Assembly (NCBI GenBank): GCA_014380825.1
Contig: JACMJD010000675.1
Span: forward strand, 1 to 7,209
Origin: Phycisphaerae bacterium
Lineage (GTDB): Bacteria > Planctomycetota > Phycisphaerae > Tepidisphaerales > Tepidisphaeraceae
Reading direction: 5' to 3'
DNA length: 7,209 nt
The translations under genes and the position numbers were made by a program. Under the pieces are notes generated by a model. It did no database searches. It was not told the DNA's origin and was given only the letters and a program-made list of their open reading frames with translations. Shown piece after piece: positions 5,097 through 7,209 of the stretch. How positions within the stretch are numbered: position 1 is the stretch's first letter; every line of letters begins with the position of its first letter.

Positions 5097-7178
5097 TCAC
5101 TTGTTTCCAACTTCGACCGGCGACGCCACGTGATCGTGCGAATTGCCGTTCCCATTCGTTGCAACTGCTGCCGACACCGGTTCGACGCGCGACAGGTTGA
5201 AGTTCACTTCCGGCACGGCGCTCAGTTGTCGCGCCATACGCTGATCTTCTTCGGCGCGACGCAGCTCGGTGTATTTCGCTACCGACAGATACTCGTAAAT
5301 CGCCAACAGCCGGCAGAACACGTAACCGGGTTGGCCATCGAGGAAACCGCCCTTGCACACGTACGCATACAGGAATCGCAACGTTGGCCGGAACGGGAGA
5401 TAGCGGCTGAAGTTCTTCAACTTGCGGCGCTTCGACAGCTTCTCGCCGATCGCGGCGCTGGTCGTATCCGCCTTGCGATATTGCACGGCCGCTTCCCAGT
5501 TGCTGTAGCGGTTGTGCTTTTCGACGAAGGTGTGAATGTTCGGGAACGCGAAGTGCAGCATGTCATCGTCGAGATATCCGACCGGGCCGTTGGCGATCAC
5601 GTGCTCGTGCACTTCGTTGTCGCCGGAACCGGTGTTGCCGATGCCGGTGAGCTGTTCGTATTCGCCGTAGCCGCGCTTGATCAGGCGCAGATTCCACGAC
5701 GGGTAGTAACCGCAATGCTTGATCCAGCGGCCCATGAAGATGAATTTGCGGTTGATGTAGTAACCGACGTGGCCGTCGTCCGCCCGGATCGCGCGATCGA
5801 TTTCGCGCGCCAGCTCCGGCGTGATCCACTCATCGGCATCGACGATCAACACCCACTTGTGCTTCAGCGGCGCGTGACGCAGCGCCCAGTTTTTCTTCTT
5901 CGGCCAGAGCCCGTTCCACTTGAACTCGACGACACTAGCGCCATACGCCTGCGCGATCTTCACCGTTTCATCGTCCGATCCGCTGTCGACGACGACGACT
6001 TCATCCGCCCATTGCAGGTGGTCGAGACAACGCGGCAGATTTCCGGCCTCGTTGAGCGTCGGGATCATGACCGACACGGGAATCTTCGCGCCGGTGTAAC
6101 GGTCGGACGAGTGCTCGCCGGTGAGGATGCTCCAGTCGGACGGATGCGCCGCACGCGCCGCGCGGGGTTCGGCGGCCACTGCTGACGGGATGCGGAAATC
6201 GACGGTCTGCGTGATCGTTTCGACGGCCGTTTCCGTTTCCACACCGGTTTGCACCGTGTATGGCAGTTGGCCTTCCGGCGTCGCAAGACCGGCCACGCTG
6301 AGCTGCCTGCCGCGCAGGCGACGCAGCTCCTGATATTTCGTCTGGATGAAAAATTCGTAGCTGCTGATGAAGTTGCTCAGCACCCATCCCGCCTTGCCGT
6401 CGAGGAAACCGGCGCGCAGGATGTACATGTAAATCAGCCGCCAGGTCCACGGCAGCGGCAGATACGGAAGGATGCGGCTCTTCACGAATCGCCGGCGCGT
6501 CACGCGATCGGTGATGAATCGGGCGATTCCCGGAAACGGCTCGGGCGATTCGAAAATCTCGCGCGCTTCCAGCGTCGAATATCGGTTGTGCTTCGCGAAG
6601 AAATGTTCCAGACCGCGACGATCTTCGTGAAGCAGGAGGTTCTTCAGATAGCCGGTCGAGCCGTCGACGAGCATGTGCTCGTGTACCATGCGCTGTTCGT
6701 ATCGCGCTTTACCGCGCTTGAAGAGACGCAAGTTCCAGCTCGGGAAATATCCGCAGTGCCGGATCTGCCGGCCCATGAAGATAAAGACGCGGTTGATGTA
6801 GAAACCCGCTTCGGGAACGGAATCGGGCGTGCGCGTGACCAGCGAGGTGATCTCGGCACGCAGCTCGGTGCTCACCGATTCATCGGCGTCGAGAATTAGA
6901 ACCCATGGGCTTTCGAACGGCAGATTATCCAACGCCCAGTTCTTCTGGGCGGCGTAGCCTTCCCAATCGTGATGCACGACGGTCGCGCCGAATTCGGTCG
7001 CGATCTGCTTCGTGCGATCGGTCGAGCCGCTGTCGACAATAAATACCCGGTTGACCCAGCCCGTAAGGCTGGCCAGCGTGTGGGGAAGGTTCTCTTCCTC
7101 ATTGAATGTCTGAATGAGTACGTCGACCACGACCGGGGTGTCCGCCGCTTTCGAGTATTCCCCACTGCCAGTTATCAA
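5097..7178 (-). CDS. Two-domain fused GT2 glycosyltransferase (WaaE/KdtX-like twice)
   Basis: A 693-residue protein with two complete family GT2, GT-A fold domains of the lipopolysaccharide core beta-glucosyltransferase type. Domain 1 (about 18-290) has QTFNEEENLP, VDSGSTDRT at 48-56, AQKNWAL, the metal/nucleotide motif LDADE (Asp97, Asp99) and VHEH at 165-168. Domain 2 (about 365-645) repeats the order: PTLNEAGNLP, VDSGSDDET, KKKNWAL, VDADE (Asp447, Asp449) and VHEH at 523-526. Residues 126-162 and 473-509 are identical at 28 of 37 positions. A low-complexity linker (about 291-364) and a polar tail (about 646-693) flank domain 2. Family members are usually single-domain, about 250-330 residues. 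Both domains keep the expected catalytic motifs, so two transfers by one chain are likely; substrates are unknown. The TTG at 7178 is the first possible start after an in-frame TGA at 7205-7203, and GGGGAG precedes it. It heads the visible - strand cluster. Confidence 0.94.
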   Translation of the reverse strand: MITGSGEYSKAADTPVVVDVLIQTFNEEENLPHTLASLTGWVNRVFIVDSGSTDRTKQIATEFGATVVHHDWEGYAAQKNWALDNLPFESPWVLILDADESVSTELRAEITSLVTRTPDSVPEAGFYINRVFIFMGRQIRHCGYFPSWNLRLFKRGKARYEQRMVHEHMLVDGSTGYLKNLLLHEDRRGLEHFFAKHNRYSTLEAREIFESPEPFPGIARFITDRVTRRRFVKSRILPYLPLPWTWRLIYMYILRAGFLDGKAGWVLSNFISSYEFFIQTKYQELRRLRGRQLSVAGLATPEGQLPYTVQTGVETETAVETITQTVDFRIPSAVAAEPRAARAAHPSDWSILTGEHSSDRYTGAKIPVSVMIPTLNEAGNLPRCLDHLQWADEVVVVDSGSDDETVKIAQAYGASVVEFKWNGLWPKKKNWALRHAPLKHKWVLIVDADEWITPELAREIDRAIRADDGHVGYYINRKFIFMGRWIKHCGYYPSWNLRLIKRGYGEYEQLTGIGNTGSGDNEVHEHVIANGPVGYLDDDMLHFAFPNIHTFVEKHNRYSNWEAAVQYRKADTTSAAIGEKLSKRRKLKNFSRYLPFRPTLRFLYAYVCKGGFLDGQPGYVFCRLLAIYEYLSVAKYTELRRAEEDQRMARQLSAVPEVNFNLSRVEPVSAAVATNGNGNSHDHVASPVEVGNK

Positions 7179-7184
7179 GGACGA

Positions 7185-7190
7185 CTCCCC
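7185..7190 (-). promoter_or_regulatory. Ribosome-binding site of the GT2 fusion gene
   Basis: GGGGAG on the - strand, 6 nt before the TTG at 7178. With the in-frame stop at 7205-7203 and no ATG or GTG in between, it supports the TTG as the true start. Confidence 0.65.
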
Positions 7191-7209
7191 GGGCGAACGG
7201 TTTCAATCG

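Noticed and set aside
5016..6185. Long + strand open frame of 389 codons
   Set aside because: It lies antisense to the second half of the GT2 fusion, has no recognisable domain and an Arg/Val/Ala/His-rich composition typical of high-GC shadow frames.
6249..6899. + strand open frame of 216 codons
   Set aside because: It is antisense to the first GT2 domain. Its resemblance to the 5016-6185 frame (for example DEHVLV) simply mirrors the duplicated GT2 domains on the other strand.
7201..7206. TTGAAA on the - strand as a -35 box for the GT2 gene
   Set aside because: Only about 22 bases separate it from the start codon, with no -10 box and no room for a leader; most likely chance.

Overview
The window is a dense, high-GC (roughly 60% by eye) bacterial segment given over to surface-glycan or exopolysaccharide assembly. 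It carries one incomplete gene on the + strand and a run of five genes on the - strand, with very little non-coding DNA. Organism, as inference only: the TTG starts, the GC-rich palindromic intergenic repeat and the local style of glycosyltransferases (GT4 proteins opening MNVVICWSH, and GT2 proteins of the WaaE/KdtX-like type) would fit a Planctomycetota-like or other free-living environmental bacterium. No rRNA or other taxonomic marker is present, so this is a weak guess.

Layout: 1-1245 (+) is the 3' part of a polytopic membrane protein that resembles GT-C glycosyltransferases of the TMTC/dolichyl-phosphate-mannose type. Its stop overlaps, tail to tail by 17 bp, the end of the - strand cluster. 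Read in its own direction, the cluster runs: 7178->5097, a 693-residue fusion of two complete GT2 glycosyltransferase domains; 4990->4388, a WcaF-like hexapeptide-repeat acetyltransferase; 4391->3294 and 3297->2215, two adjacent paralogous GT4 glycosyltransferases; and 2200->1229, a SAM-dependent methyltransferase with a Trm112-like N-terminus. The acetyltransferase and the two GT4 genes are joined by two ATGA overlaps of identical design, and the methyltransferase follows 14 bp after the second GT4. The only appreciable gap on this strand is 4991-5096, which holds a GC-rich hairpin and an imperfect direct repeat.

Together the five - strand genes form a plausible operon for building and decorating one glycan: up to four glycosyl-transfer activities (two GT2 domains, two GT4 enzymes), one O-acetylation and one methylation. 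The + strand GT-C-like protein could add a sugar from a polyprenyl-phosphate donor on the outer face of the membrane. No polymerase, flippase, export protein or nucleotide-sugar synthesis gene is visible, so the locus probably continues beyond the window.

No defence system, CRISPR array, insertion sequence, tRNA or rRNA was seen. The most notable items are the two-headed GT2 protein, the GT4 tandem duplication in which one copy has D-x7-E in place of the usual E-x7-E, and a palindromic repeat-like sequence that encodes the tail of the acetyltransferase right beside the ribosome-binding site of the next gene.
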